From positions 3,348,001-3,412,000 of the forward strand of contig NZ_CP068083.1 in assembly GCF_016725325.1 (NCBI RefSeq): a stretch of DNA of 64,000 nt, written 5' to 3'. Every line of letters begins with the position of its first letter. The stretch's first letter is position 1. The notes under the pieces were generated by a model. That model worked only from the letters and a program-made list of their open reading frames with translations, was not told the origin of the DNA and made no database searches. This DNA comes from Sphingobacterium spiritivorum (lineage in GTDB: Bacteria > Bacteroidota > Bacteroidia > Sphingobacteriales > Sphingobacteriaceae). Positions 1 to 7,827 of this stretch are shown here, piece by piece. The translations under genes and the position numbers were made by a program.

Positions 1-60
1 GAAATAGTGATTTTTGTTAATTTAATTAACTATTTTAACTTTGTAAGTAAATAAAATTAG

Positions 61-207
61 CCTACTAATGGTAAGAAATTGGTTGGCGATATTGTTAAAA
101 ATTCTCCAACCTTGGTGAAGAAATATCGGAAAGCTTTAAAAAAAGAAAAAGTAGCAAAAGACAAAATTAAAAAGGGGACACTCATGGTATTTGAATACCA
201 CTTGTAA
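61..207 (+). pseudogene. possible 3' end of a decayed polymorphic toxin
   Basis: A short open stretch follows an in-frame TAG at 58-60 and ends with TAA at 205-207. It has no ATG near its beginning; the only internal ATG is six codons before the stop. The reading is very lysine-rich and ends in MVFEYHL. It lies just ahead of a small multi-spanning membrane protein gene, the same order (toxin end, then immunity) seen repeatedly at 22-30 kb. I infer a leftover toxin C-terminus. No family was recognised and it may not be coding. Confidence 0.3.
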
Positions 208-269
208 CAATAAGAAGAAGCAAAGTAAATTAGTAGTTTGAAATATTAGACTATAAATTTAAGAAGTTG

Positions 270-713
270 ATGAAAAATGAAATGTCAGATAAAATCTTGC
301 TAAAAGGAATTTTGATTGTTTTCTTATTGAGGGAAGTGATTGATTTTAGTTTTCAGGCATCTAAGATTTTAACACTTTTGTTTTCGGAAAATTTGGATAT
401 TTGGAAAGTAGTTTTCTTTGGCTTAATTAGCTTTGTTATTATTGGTGAAATAATATTTGTGAAGTTTTTGCCTAAAATAAAAATAAGTCTAATACTTATT
501 TCATTATTAATCCTGTTATCATTAAACAAAATAACAGATTTTGTAGAACCTTTGTTTTTAGAATATGTAGGAATTGATTACATAAAGATTAGACTATATG
601 AAAAAATGTTGGAATTTTACCCTTCAAGAATATTTCAAATACATTATTATTTAATCTTAATTTATGTAAGCTACGTGATATATCATAACAGAAAGTTAAA
701 AGATAAAAGTTAG
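270..713 (+). CDS. small polytopic membrane protein, possible immunity protein
   Basis: This encodes about 147 residues with roughly four hydrophobic segments (near residues 10-25, 45-65, 70-90 and 120-135) and a lysine-rich C-terminus. I chose the ATG at 270; a TTG one codon upstream is possible but less likely. The family is not recognised. Its size, AT-rich composition and position behind a decayed toxin-like end resemble a membrane-embedded immunity protein, which would suit a toxin acting at the inner membrane. That role is inference from context only. It points towards the convergent gspF and is separated from it by about 250 bases holding an inverted repeat. Confidence 0.55.
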   Translation: MKNEMSDKILLKGILIVFLLREVIDFSFQASKILTLLFSENLDIWKVVFFGLISFVIIGEIIFVKFLPKIKISLILISLLILLSLNKITDFVEPLFLEYVGIDYIKIRLYEKMLEFYPSRIFQIHYYLILIYVSYVIYHNRKLKDKS

Positions 714-748
714 AATCATTGTTGTCCGATATAACTTTTACCCTAATC

Positions 749-837
749 TATCTAGGACAGCTGAAATGAAAATCATCCGGAATCCTTGCGATATTCAGAA
801 AATTGTTTTTTAATTCCTGAATATCACAGTCTAGATA
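749..837. repeat. nested inverted repeat between convergent genes
   Basis: Outer arms TATCTAGGAC (749-758) and GTCTAGATA (829-837) pair with one bulged base. Inner arms GATATTCAG (790-798) and CTGAATATC (817-825) are exact complements. The structure lies between the convergent membrane protein gene and gspF. It could be a bidirectional terminator or a small palindromic repeat; there is no clean T tract. Confidence 0.4.
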
Positions 838-964
838 AATAGAAATATGCAATCTAAGTATGTCAACAAATAACTGGTTCTTTAGAATGAGCTATCAGAG
901 AATAAAACGTATTATTTAAACTTAAAAATAAGGATAGTAAAGTATGAATTTCATTTTGATTATT

Positions 965-2119
965 CTAAAAACTATTACTCATCTGGAACATCGGAAGGTA
1001 CATGGCGATCAGAATCAGACCGACCACTAATCCGAGAAAAATAATAATAAAAGGTTCCAGTAAATTGGAGATGGTGGAGGTACGGTATTCTACTTCTTCG
1101 GTCAATTGATCAGCTATTTTTTCAAAGAAAAAATCCAGTCGGTTTACTTCCTCTCCAACCTTGATCAGCTGTACGATTTTTGCCGGATAGAAGGAAAATT
1201 TACCCAGTGACTGGTGTAATGATTCGCCTCGCATAATAAATCCTTCCGTCTGCCGTAGAGAGTCCTCAATAGGATAAAAATCTGCCATTTGCTGTACGAG
1301 CTGTATAGAGGTCAGCAGAGGCGTATTCGTACTAACCAGCAGACGCATGGTATTGGCAAATCTGGCCAGATGTATCTTACGCACAATATCTCCGAACAAG
1401 GGCAATTTAAGCAGTACTTTGGCATAACCTTTTCGCCACCACAGCTTCTTACGGTTGACATAGGCAATAATCATTACTGTAAGAACAATCAGGATAAATC
1501 CCCAGAATGTCTGATCCAGAAAATTAGAAACCTTGAGGATAAAAGCTGTAATCCAGGGGAGCTGACCACCAAATCGGGTGAAGACATCTGCAAACATAGG
1601 CACAACGAATTTCAGCATAAAGAATACAGCTCCTATTGAAGTTGAAAATACAATAGCTGGATAAGTTAGCGCGGATACAATCTTGCGGCGCTGGCTGATC
1701 TTATTTTTATAAAACTGAGCCAGTTCTTTCAGGACTTGCCCTAATTTGCCTGTTTCTTCTCCGATCCTGATGCTGTAATATTCATAATCACTGAATTTAC
1801 CTGTCTTACGTATGGCTTCAGAAAGTGCATCTCCTTTCAGTACTTCATCTTTTATGCCGGTAAAAATTTTTCCATTCTTGGATTTTTCTTTTTCCAGTAA
1901 AACCAGATCAAAGGATGTCCTCAGGTCTACTCCCGACAACAGAAGCGTGCTCAGTTCAAGGTAAAATTCTTCTTTTTTACGATCCGGTAACTGACCATCT
2001 CCAAAACTGATATCCTTGTTCATAAACGACCATATGCTTGCTTCCTGATCAGTAACAGGTGGTCGTGCAGTTGTCGTTTTTTTCTTTTTCTTGTATTGGG
2101 AGATGTCAATATTCGGCAT
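965..2119 (-). CDS. gspF: type II secretion / type IV pilus inner-membrane platform protein GspF
   Basis: This 384-residue protein is the inner-membrane platform on which the GspE ATPase drives pseudopilus assembly. It shows the tandem T2SSF architecture: a cytoplasmic repeat (residues about 55-175, with SGVDLRTSF and GEETGKLGQVL), two hydrophobic segments near 160-180 and 205-220, a second cytoplasmic repeat (about 255-350, with ARFANTMRLLVSTNTPL and GEEVNRLDFFFEKIA) and a final membrane segment near 355-375. It is the last gene of the minus-strand arm and starts 7 bases after the upstream pseudopilin. The matching gspE is on the opposite strand at 9958. Length and motifs are normal for the family. 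Confidence 0.92.
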   Translation of the reverse strand: MPNIDISQYKKKKKTTTARPPVTDQEASIWSFMNKDISFGDGQLPDRKKEEFYLELSTLLLSGVDLRTSFDLVLLEKEKSKNGKIFTGIKDEVLKGDALSEAIRKTGKFSDYEYYSIRIGEETGKLGQVLKELAQFYKNKISQRRKIVSALTYPAIVFSTSIGAVFFMLKFVVPMFADVFTRFGGQLPWITAFILKVSNFLDQTFWGFILIVLTVMIIAYVNRKKLWWRKGYAKVLLKLPLFGDIVRKIHLARFANTMRLLVSTNTPLLTSIQLVQQMADFYPIEDSLRQTEGFIMRGESLHQSLGKFSFYPAKIVQLIKVGEEVNRLDFFFEKIADQLTEEVEYRTSTISNLLEPFIIIFLGLVVGLILIAMYLPMFQMSNSF

Positions 2120-2126
2120 AATCGTG

Positions 2127-2627
2127 TTAATTAAAAGAGTATTGCAGATTTTCTATACGCATCAGCTGCTGTGCCGTATAGTTCTTAGATAAGGATTGAC
2201 TCCATGTTTGTTTTTCCTGCTGCAGCTGTAAGGAAAGTCGGTTGATCAGGTTTGGGTCGGGTAATTTGGGACCTTCAAATTCAGCTTTGTGTTCCAGTAC
2301 TTTCATCTGAAAAGTATCTGTACGAAGATCATATTGGTTTCGTAAGATATGATTTGCGGAGAGTGTATATTTTATCTCTCCGCTGCTATCCTGTATTGTT
2401 AACCGTTCATCTTCCAGATAAATGGCTCTTGCATGGTCAAAATCCCGGACAAGCAGATGCTGTAAAAGCTCTGCCTGAAATTGCTCATTTTTCTTTTGCT
2501 GCTGTTCATGCGACAGATTCATAAACAGTTGAAACGTATAATAGCAGAGACCGATTACTACAGCTGCTATAAGCATTGCTATCGTAATCTCAATCAGGGT
2601 AAATGCTTTTAACTTATCCTTATTCAT
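2127..2627 (-). CDS. GspJ-like pseudopilin
   Basis: This 166-residue protein begins with a class III (prepilin) signal: a short charged leader, then KAFTLIEITIAML and a hydrophobic helix. The Glu at mature position 5 is present. The residue before the predicted cut is Ala instead of the usual Gly. Size and a mixed polar C-terminal domain fit a minor pseudopilin such as GspJ; the exact paralogue is assigned by gene order. The start overlaps the preceding gene by 8 bases, suggesting translational coupling. It would be processed by the peptidase encoded at 9450. Confidence 0.8.
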   Translation of the reverse strand: MNKDKLKAFTLIEITIAMLIAAVVIGLCYYTFQLFMNLSHEQQQKKNEQFQAELLQHLLVRDFDHARAIYLEDERLTIQDSSGEIKYTLSANHILRNQYDLRTDTFQMKVLEHKAEFEGPKLPDPNLINRLSLQLQQEKQTWSQSLSKNYTAQQLMRIENLQYSFN

Positions 2628-2982
2628 CTCTGTTCTCTTTTAATACCACTAAACTGTCCAAAATAAGATCGCTGTGAGGATGTCGGGCAGAAGCAGTTAT
2701 TCTTTTTAATCGGGGATAATCCTGATTGGCCACAATACGAATGGTATAGGCAATACTGTCTCTGATGATATGTTCTTCTGTTGCGACAGGGTACTTTTCA
2801 TATTCTTTTTGCAGATCCTTGAGATGCATTTTTATCTGCTGCTGTGTCTGGCTTCGGGATGCTTTGTTTATATTAGCGAATATAACCATTCCTGCTGCAA
2901 ATACAGACATAATAATCAGTAATGCAATCAGCACCTCCACCAGAGTAGATGCCCGCAAAGATATATTCATCTTATTGACCAT
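2620..2982 (-). CDS. GspI-like pseudopilin
   Basis: This 120-residue protein has a prepilin-type N-terminus, RASTLVEVLIALLIIM, with Glu at mature position 5 and Ala at the -1 position of the predicted cleavage site. After the helix comes a short soluble domain of about 90 residues. Its size resembles GspI or GspH. It overlaps the upstream gene by 11 bases and the downstream pseudopilin by 8. A second in-frame ATG at 2970 (starting MNISLRAS) gives a shorter leader and is equally plausible. It probably forms part of the pseudopilus tip with its neighbours. Confidence 0.78.
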   Translation of the reverse strand: MVNKMNISLRASTLVEVLIALLIIMSVFAAGMVIFANINKASRSQTQQQIKMHLKDLQKEYEKYPVATEEHIIRDSIAYTIRIVANQDYPRLKRITASARHPHSDLILDSLVVLKENRDE

Positions 2983-4231
2983 TGTTCAGCGACTGAAGAA
3001 GTGAAGCAGAAACTGTTTTCTGTGCAGGATCCCATAAAAAAGAGCGAAGGTAGTAAGGACTTAATTTCTTGCGGTCCAGGGTCAGATCGATAAGGAAGTT
3101 TTCATAAATGGAAGCCGGTGTTTTGACAAGAAAACGATAACAATAAGTAGTCCCTATAAACTGTACAGGCTTATCATACTGCAACATGCCGTATACAAGC
3201 ATATCACCTGAAATTATAGATTCTTTTCCTACCGAGACAACAGCTGGTACAGGCGAGCGTTTATCTTCATAATAGAACACTGTTCCTTCGATACGACATT
3301 TCTTACCAATACGTATCTGAGGTCTTGAATCTTCTTTTGGCGATTTTACAATCCCCAACACAGATGGAAATTGCAGATGTACCTCATCTTCTACCATAAT
3401 GGAGTCCAAAGCAAAGAATTGGGCACTGCCCTTAAAACCTTTTTCAATGTGGATGGACCGTGCGACAATTATGGCATTGTGAATAGCTGAATTGGAGGAG
3501 ATATGTAAAGTGCTGTCCACTACTAAAATGACATGTCCGGATATACTGTCTGCAGTCAGTTTCAGTGCTTCCATACTTCTGTATTGTGCTGCAGACCTGT
3601 AGAAGGATTCCTTTAAACTGCCTGACGGAATAGAAGCTAAATCTTCATTATCCAGCAGATCATATAATTGCTGTATATGATCCAGCCGTTTCTTTTGTAA
3701 TTTGGGAAGTTGACGTTCGCTGTCCTTCTTTTTTCCCTGTACAATATCTTTATGTCCGGAGTAATATTTGCCGTCCACATAGGCTGGATGAATTCCGGCT
3801 TTAGGAAGCTGGACATTACCCACAATGTCGGTTTTGCCACTTACAGATATCGGCCGGTCTTCATCCGCTACATACAGAACAAGACTATCCTGCAATGGTA
3901 TACCCATCATAAAAGCTCTCTGAAGAGTGTCTTTTTGAATATAGCTTCTGACATATCCGATATCAAATATTCCCCATTGCTGCTTGTTCACCGAAATGGA
4001 GTCTCCGGAATACAATACAGAATGCAGAACACTGTCTCCGGAGGTATATGGAAAATCAAGCGTTTGCATAATGGTGACGCCGGCTTCCAGTTCCTGTTGA
4101 AGAAGATCATAACGGTTGAATCGTGCTGTCTGATCTCTGAAGAAGAAGGCCAGATAAAGCATAGATCCCAGAATAAGCGTTATGATCAGCGAGATAATAA
4201 TTGCCAGATGTAATGCTGCGGCCTTCAGCAT
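2972..4231 (-). CDS. GspK-like tip protein with beta-helix-like C-terminal half
   Basis: This 419-residue protein starts LKAAALHLAIIISLI, a hydrophobic helix after Lys-Ala that resembles a prepilin leader but lacks Glu at mature position 5, as is known for GspK and PilX-type proteins. Residues about 25-220 are a mixed domain. Residues about 225-370 contain short, regularly spaced beta-prone turns (for example SGHVILVVDSTLHI, AIIVARSIHIEKG, IRIGKKCRIEGTVF) that look like a bactofilin or polymer-forming beta-helix. It lies 2 bases beyond the MORN-type gene and overlaps the next pseudopilin. Assignment as GspK analogue is inference from the N-terminus and operon position. Confidence 0.6.
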   Translation of the reverse strand: MLKAAALHLAIIISLIITLILGSMLYLAFFFRDQTARFNRYDLLQQELEAGVTIMQTLDFPYTSGDSVLHSVLYSGDSISVNKQQWGIFDIGYVRSYIQKDTLQRAFMMGIPLQDSLVLYVADEDRPISVSGKTDIVGNVQLPKAGIHPAYVDGKYYSGHKDIVQGKKKDSERQLPKLQKKRLDHIQQLYDLLDNEDLASIPSGSLKESFYRSAAQYRSMEALKLTADSISGHVILVVDSTLHISSNSAIHNAIIVARSIHIEKGFKGSAQFFALDSIMVEDEVHLQFPSVLGIVKSPKEDSRPQIRIGKKCRIEGTVFYYEDKRSPVPAVVSVGKESIISGDMLVYGMLQYDKPVQFIGTTYCYRFLVKTPASIYENFLIDLTLDRKKLSPYYLRSFLWDPAQKTVSASLLQSLNNGQ

Positions 4232-4233
4232 AA

Positions 4234-4863
4234 TTACTTCTGTTTGGGTTCTTTATTTTTATTAAACAGTTTACCGAGTGTACGACCAAGATAACTTCCG
4301 GACTTCCGGAATAGATTGCTGTTGGTGTACTCTTCCTCAGAGATGGATTTTCCTTCGTTGTAGTACTGTACAGATGTACTGTCTGATCCGGAAAATAGCT
4401 GGATAGCACCGTGCAATTTTCCGTTTTTCAGTTCTCCTTTCTTTTCCTGTTTGCCATCGGAGTTATATTGGACAAATGCACCTGTTTCTATACCTTCTAC
4501 CCAGTTGGATTCTTTAGTCAGCAGACCTTCAGCAGACCAGCTACGCCATAAACCATTTCTAAGGCCAAACTTAAAAATACCTTTCTCGGCGAGATTTTTA
4601 TTGGGATAATAGCGGGTATACTCTCCGTCGAGAAGTTTACCGCTGAATCCTCCGGCAGTACGTGTTATTTTATTAGAGGCATACCAGGAATATATTCTGT
4701 CAGATTTTGAATTTATTCTTTTGTCTTCCGCAAAAAAAATCTGCTTTGACCCGTCTTCACCGTTTATGGTAAAACGGTTGTATTGTACCTCTTGTCTTTT
4801 CTGCGCTCCCGATGATAAAACCAGAGAAAGGCCGAGCAAGGTTAAATAAATTCTAATCTTCAT
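4234..4863 (-). CDS. secreted MORN/YwqK-type repeat protein in the T2SS operon
   Basis: This 209-residue protein has an N-terminal signal peptide (MKIRIYLTLLGLSLVLSSGA, then QK). The middle, about residues 75-165, contains four to five MORN-like repeats of the form DGEYTRYYPNKNLAEKG, NGLWRSWSAEG and GAFVQYNSDGK, as found in the toxin-antitoxin YwqK-repeat family common in Bacteroidota. It starts inside the end of the GspC-like gene (11-base overlap), so it is translated with the secretion genes. Its role is unknown; an envelope scaffold or binding function is possible. Confidence 0.7.
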   Translation of the reverse strand: MKIRIYLTLLGLSLVLSSGAQKRQEVQYNRFTINGEDGSKQIFFAEDKRINSKSDRIYSWYASNKITRTAGGFSGKLLDGEYTRYYPNKNLAEKGIFKFGLRNGLWRSWSAEGLLTKESNWVEGIETGAFVQYNSDGKQEKKGELKNGKLHGAIQLFSGSDSTSVQYYNEGKSISEEEYTNSNLFRKSGSYLGRTLGKLFNKNKEPKQK

Positions 4864-5356
4864 CTTTATATATAATTTTGGATTCGCCGTCTACCTGAAC
4901 TTTTACAAAGGTGCTTTTGATCTGCAGCACTTTTACACCCTGCAATTGATCTCCCGCATTGGCCATATTTTGTTTGCCCTGTATAGCCAGGATGGCTGTT
5001 GCATTTCTGCCATTTTCATTTTCGATATAACCCAGATAATCTACTTTAGTCTGTGGAAGTACAGGAGCCGGAGTAAAATAAGCAGCCGGATTAGGGCTGG
5101 TTACAGCTGGTGCATCTGTATTTTCCTGAGGAATATCCATGCCTCTGAGCATAGGGTCTTCATAATCCAGAGTCAGCAGTACATCATCTTTGATCCGGTA
5201 ATAGTTGAGATTGACAGTTTCATTTTCTATTGTTGAAGCCCGTATAACCGCAGTTGTGTTGTCTTCAGATACTGAAGCGAATATGGTGTAGATAATATAG
5301 CCCCACAGTGCGATCACTACAATAATGAGTCCATATGTCAGTGCCTTGTTTTTCAT
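4853..5356 (-). CDS. GspC/PulP-like inner-membrane protein
   Basis: This 167-residue protein has one N-terminal membrane segment (about residues 7-28, LTYGLIIVVIALWGYIIYTI) and a periplasmic part. The last 60 residues, from YLGYIENENGRNATAILAI to KVQVDGESKIIYKDED, have the layout of the GspC homology region: a short beta domain with a GDQLQG turn. This family links the inner-membrane platform to the secretin. It abuts the lipoprotein gene (stop at 5357-5359) and overlaps the MORN gene. No PDZ or coiled-coil segment follows, so it is a short version. Confidence 0.65.
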   Translation of the reverse strand: MKNKALTYGLIIVVIALWGYIIYTIFASVSEDNTTAVIRASTIENETVNLNYYRIKDDVLLTLDYEDPMLRGMDIPQENTDAPAVTSPNPAAYFTPAPVLPQTKVDYLGYIENENGRNATAILAIQGKQNMANAGDQLQGVKVLQIKSTFVKVQVDGESKIIYKDED

Positions 5357-5716
5357 TTAATTCTTTGCCTTGATTTCCAGCTTGCGGTAAGTGTAAATCC
5401 CTACGCTGCCATTATTTTCCGGCCGTACACGCCATGTGTAAGCTCCTGCTTTGAGTGGCAATCTGGCTTTATCTCCTGCAACCAGTGTATCGATAACATC
5501 ACTTCCGACCTTTTCAAAATCCGGACTTACTATCTGTAGTCTGTAAGCTTTGGCATCCTGATGTGTGTCCCACCAAAATGTAATCAGTGTATCTGCAGTA
5601 GAAAAATTGTCTGCAGGACCAAGAAGAGCTACCTGTTCCTTCTCTAAAGGGTATTCTATAAAATCAGCACATGAGCTAAACAAAGCTATAGCAGCAATAA
5701 GGAATGGTATCTTCAT
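5357..5716 (-). CDS. lipoprotein with fibronectin-like fold, first gene of the minus-strand T2SS arm
   Basis: This 119-residue protein has a lipoprotein signal (MKIPFLIAAIALFSSC, lipobox LFSSC). The mature part reads like one fibronectin type III or Ig-like beta sandwich: PADNFSTADTLITFWW, AKAYRLQIV and GAYTWRVRPEN. It could be a pilotin-like or outer-membrane accessory for the secretin, but this is only inferred from position as the first gene of the operon. The next start is immediately adjacent. The 299 bases upstream (5717-6015) are T-rich and probably carry the operon promoter; no clear consensus box was seen. Confidence 0.7.
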   Translation of the reverse strand: MKIPFLIAAIALFSSCADFIEYPLEKEQVALLGPADNFSTADTLITFWWDTHQDAKAYRLQIVSPDFEKVGSDVIDTLVAGDKARLPLKAGAYTWRVRPENNGSVGIYTYRKLEIKAKN

Positions 5717-6015
5717 ATTCGGGTTAATATTATTTCATAAAGATAAGAAATTTGATGAATAGGGGTGAATAGTTAAGGGGTTATTTTTTGAAATGTAGCA
5801 TCTGTAAGGGTTGTGATGTTTCTTATTTACTCTTAACGTTTTTTTTATTTCTTTTATTTTAAATTCTGTTTTACTTTAGTTGTAGTTTCGTTATTTTTGT
5901 TTTGTTTGGGTAATGTTTTTTTTCGTAGAATTTTTATTGTTATTTGTTTCTTAAGAAATCTAGAAGAGGGTAAGTATATATGGAATGGAAATCAATGGGT
6001 AAAACAATAAATGTG

Positions 6016-6618
6016 ATGTCGTTGAAACTTAGAATTGTCAGTTTGTTTATAGTAATAGTCTTTGTGTCTAATCTTATTACATGTAAAGGAGGGGGAGAAG
6101 GTACGGATAGGCAATTTTTAAGTATTGTGCATATGCATCCTATCAGGTATACCAATGATTGCGTCGAAATTTTGAATAAATTGAATGATGCTCTAAAAAA
6201 TAAGACGTATTCATTTAAAAAAGAGGAATATATAGGCTCAGCAAAAATAATGCTTGATACAATTCTGTATAGTCCTGATTTTGATAAGATGGTTTTTTTT
6301 GTACTTGTAAAAAATCCCGTATCAAAGCAGTTATTACCTGTCAAAAAAGATGAATTTTACTATGATGCTTATTGTTACATGGCGAAGAGAAAAGAAGGTA
6401 ATATAATAACATTGAATTGGTTTGAAAAATTTAGTCTGATTAATTATTACAATTTGACTATTGCAAAAGAGGATATAAAAGACTACTATTTTAATCGATT
6501 GTCAAAAGTTAAGAATACAAGGGGGCAACCAAAATATAAATACAATGTTGATGACAAACGCTTTTGGGCTGATTCGCTATGGAATGTAATCTATAAAGAT
6601 ACCATTACATATAATTGA
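6016..6618 (+). CDS. putative lipoprotein, possible immunity protein
   Basis: This encodes about 200 residues with a lipoprotein signal: MSLKLRIVSLFIVIVFVSN followed by lipobox LITC. I chose the ATG at 6016 because it gives a normal signal peptide; ATGs at 5980 and 5995 are in frame but would put a long polar tail before it. The mature protein is lysine and tyrosine rich and not recognised. It is followed immediately by a toxin-tip remnant, the arrangement of immunity gene then next cassette seen at 22-30 kb. An immunity role is inferred. It is more AT-rich than the flanking secretion genes, suggesting insertion. Confidence 0.55.
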   Translation: MSLKLRIVSLFIVIVFVSNLITCKGGGEGTDRQFLSIVHMHPIRYTNDCVEILNKLNDALKNKTYSFKKEEYIGSAKIMLDTILYSPDFDKMVFFVLVKNPVSKQLLPVKKDEFYYDAYCYMAKRKEGNIITLNWFEKFSLINYYNLTIAKEDIKDYYFNRLSKVKNTRGQPKYKYNVDDKRFWADSLWNVIYKDTITYN

Positions 6619-6934
6619 AAAATCTTATATCGACAGTTGAGTTTGCTTACAAAAATGAAAATGATTTAGTGGATTATATAAACTGGGCTATAAACGTTGG
6701 AGAAGTTGCAACTAAGAAGGTACCTATCGTTGCAGAGCAAGTTGCTACAATTAGTAAACAAGTTGGGAAAAACTTAATTAGTATAAGAACTCCTAATAAG
6801 ACCTTACATTTCGATCTTCAAGGAGCAACGAATAAAGGTGTGCCTCTGCACATATCCAACAATCTTTACTAAATGCGAATTCTAAAACAGGTTAAGTGTT
6901 CTGGAATAAAGATAGACAAGGGTTCTGCCAATGA
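6615..6934 (+). pseudogene. decayed type-24-like polymorphic toxin tip
   Basis: Frame 1 reads to LHFDLQGATNKGVPLH and then stops at 6870-6872. Shifting by one base at about 6850 continues as PHIQQSLLNANSKTG, an in-frame TAA (6893-6895), then VFWNKDRQG to a stop at 6932. The combined order (hydrophobic-x-FDLxG, GVP, PHIQ, N-x-KTG, VF) resembles the polymorphic toxin type-24 C-terminal domain and the tip at 26668-27051 ([17 protein letters not shown]). At least one frameshift and one nonsense codon make it dead. There is no Rhs core in front. Family assignment is from memory of the motif pattern. Confidence 0.55.
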
Positions 6935-6995
6935 CGTAACAATACATAAGAATTATAATAATTTATCTAAAAAGTCAATAAGATATGAACGATGT

Positions 6996-7466
6996 ATGAA
7001 AGAAATAAAAATAGAAAATATCACTCTTGGCTTATCAAGCGAAGGTATGAATGTTAGAGTAAAATCAAATAAGGAAAATCTTGTTCTCTCTAACCAAAAT
7101 ATTGATAACGTAGCTGAATTGATCGAGCACAACTTCAATGTCGTTTCTAATCATTATAAATTAATAATTGATAGAGAAAAAAAGGAGTTTGATCTCAAGG
7201 ATATAAATTTTATTAGTATTTCCATTGTCCTACATTATCTTTATATGTATAATTCGTGGAGAGTTATGTATAAAAAACAGGAGAATAAAGATTTGAGATT
7301 TAATGAGAATGACTTTAGTAATCCATCTACTCATGATATAGTGTTTAATTATTTCAAAACAAAATATCCAAATGATTGGGAAGAAAAATGTGCTGTTTTA
7401 TTAGGAATAGAATTAAATAAACTGAACACTTATTATAAAATAAGAGAGATTTTTTACAACAAGTGA
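6996..7466 (+). CDS. orphan immunity-like cytoplasmic protein
   Basis: This encodes 156 residues from the ATG at 6996 (MKEIKIENITLG). The open frame extends upstream to 6873, but that part overlaps the toxin remnant and is probably not translated. It has no signal peptide or membrane segment and is rich in Asn, Lys and Tyr. The family is not recognised. Directly following a nuclease-type toxin remnant, it is best explained as its cytoplasmic immunity protein, kept intact while the toxin decayed. About 170 bases of AT-rich sequence with no visible feature follow. Confidence 0.5.
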   Translation: MKEIKIENITLGLSSEGMNVRVKSNKENLVLSNQNIDNVAELIEHNFNVVSNHYKLIIDREKKEFDLKDINFISISIVLHYLYMYNSWRVMYKKQENKDLRFNENDFSNPSTHDIVFNYFKTKYPNDWEEKCAVLLGIELNKLNTYYKIREIFYNK

Positions 7467-7639
7467 GAAAGAAGCTGTTTATTTAAAGTATTAGTGTTTG
7501 TTTATATGCTATATAGAGGAGAGATGGATTTAATACATAGTATCTCTGTTCTTAATAATTTGTTTAATCAGGTTATCTAAGGCTAGCATATTTAATACGA
7601 CTCCATTACCTAATTATCTCTTGATAACATAAAAATCAA

Positions 7640-7797
7640 ATGAATAGATTATATAAAATAGAAACAGAAATAAACAAAGAACGTGGCCTGTAAAAACAAG
7701 ATATAGGCCAGGTTTTGAATTCATTAATACAATGCAAACTTCTGGTTCAATAGTACTACTAAATAATGAAGCTTTAAAGCCAGGTGAAATCCGCTAA
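7640..7797 (+). pseudogene. frameshifted EF-Tu domain-like fragment
   Basis: From ATG 7640 the frame reads MNRLYKIETEINKERG and stops at 7691. In another frame beginning about 7684 the reading continues WPVKTRYRPGFEFI, then TSGSIVLLNNEALKPGE, to a stop at 7795. The joined order (alternating beta strand, then R-x-x-P, YRPxF, a S-G-x-I strand, LKPGE) resembles domain III of elongation factor Tu, which also occurs as small stand-alone proteins in Bacteroidota toxin islands. One frameshift separates the halves. The evidence is the motif order only. Confidence 0.4.
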
Positions 7798-7827
7798 CTA
7801 ACCCTATTATTGGGTAACTGATTCACC
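7783..7827. terminator. hairpin at the 3' end of the minus-strand surface-protein gene
   Basis: Outer arms GGTGAA (7783-7788) and TTCACC (7822-7827) flank inner arms TAACCC (7799-7804) and GGGTAA (7812-7817). The structure touches the stop codon of the minus-strand gene and the end of the EF-Tu-like fragment. It may serve as a terminator, although a T tract is weak. Confidence 0.35.

Noticed and set aside
1289..1639. Open frame antisense to gspF
   Set aside because: The gspF reading is clear and this frame has no protein-like features.
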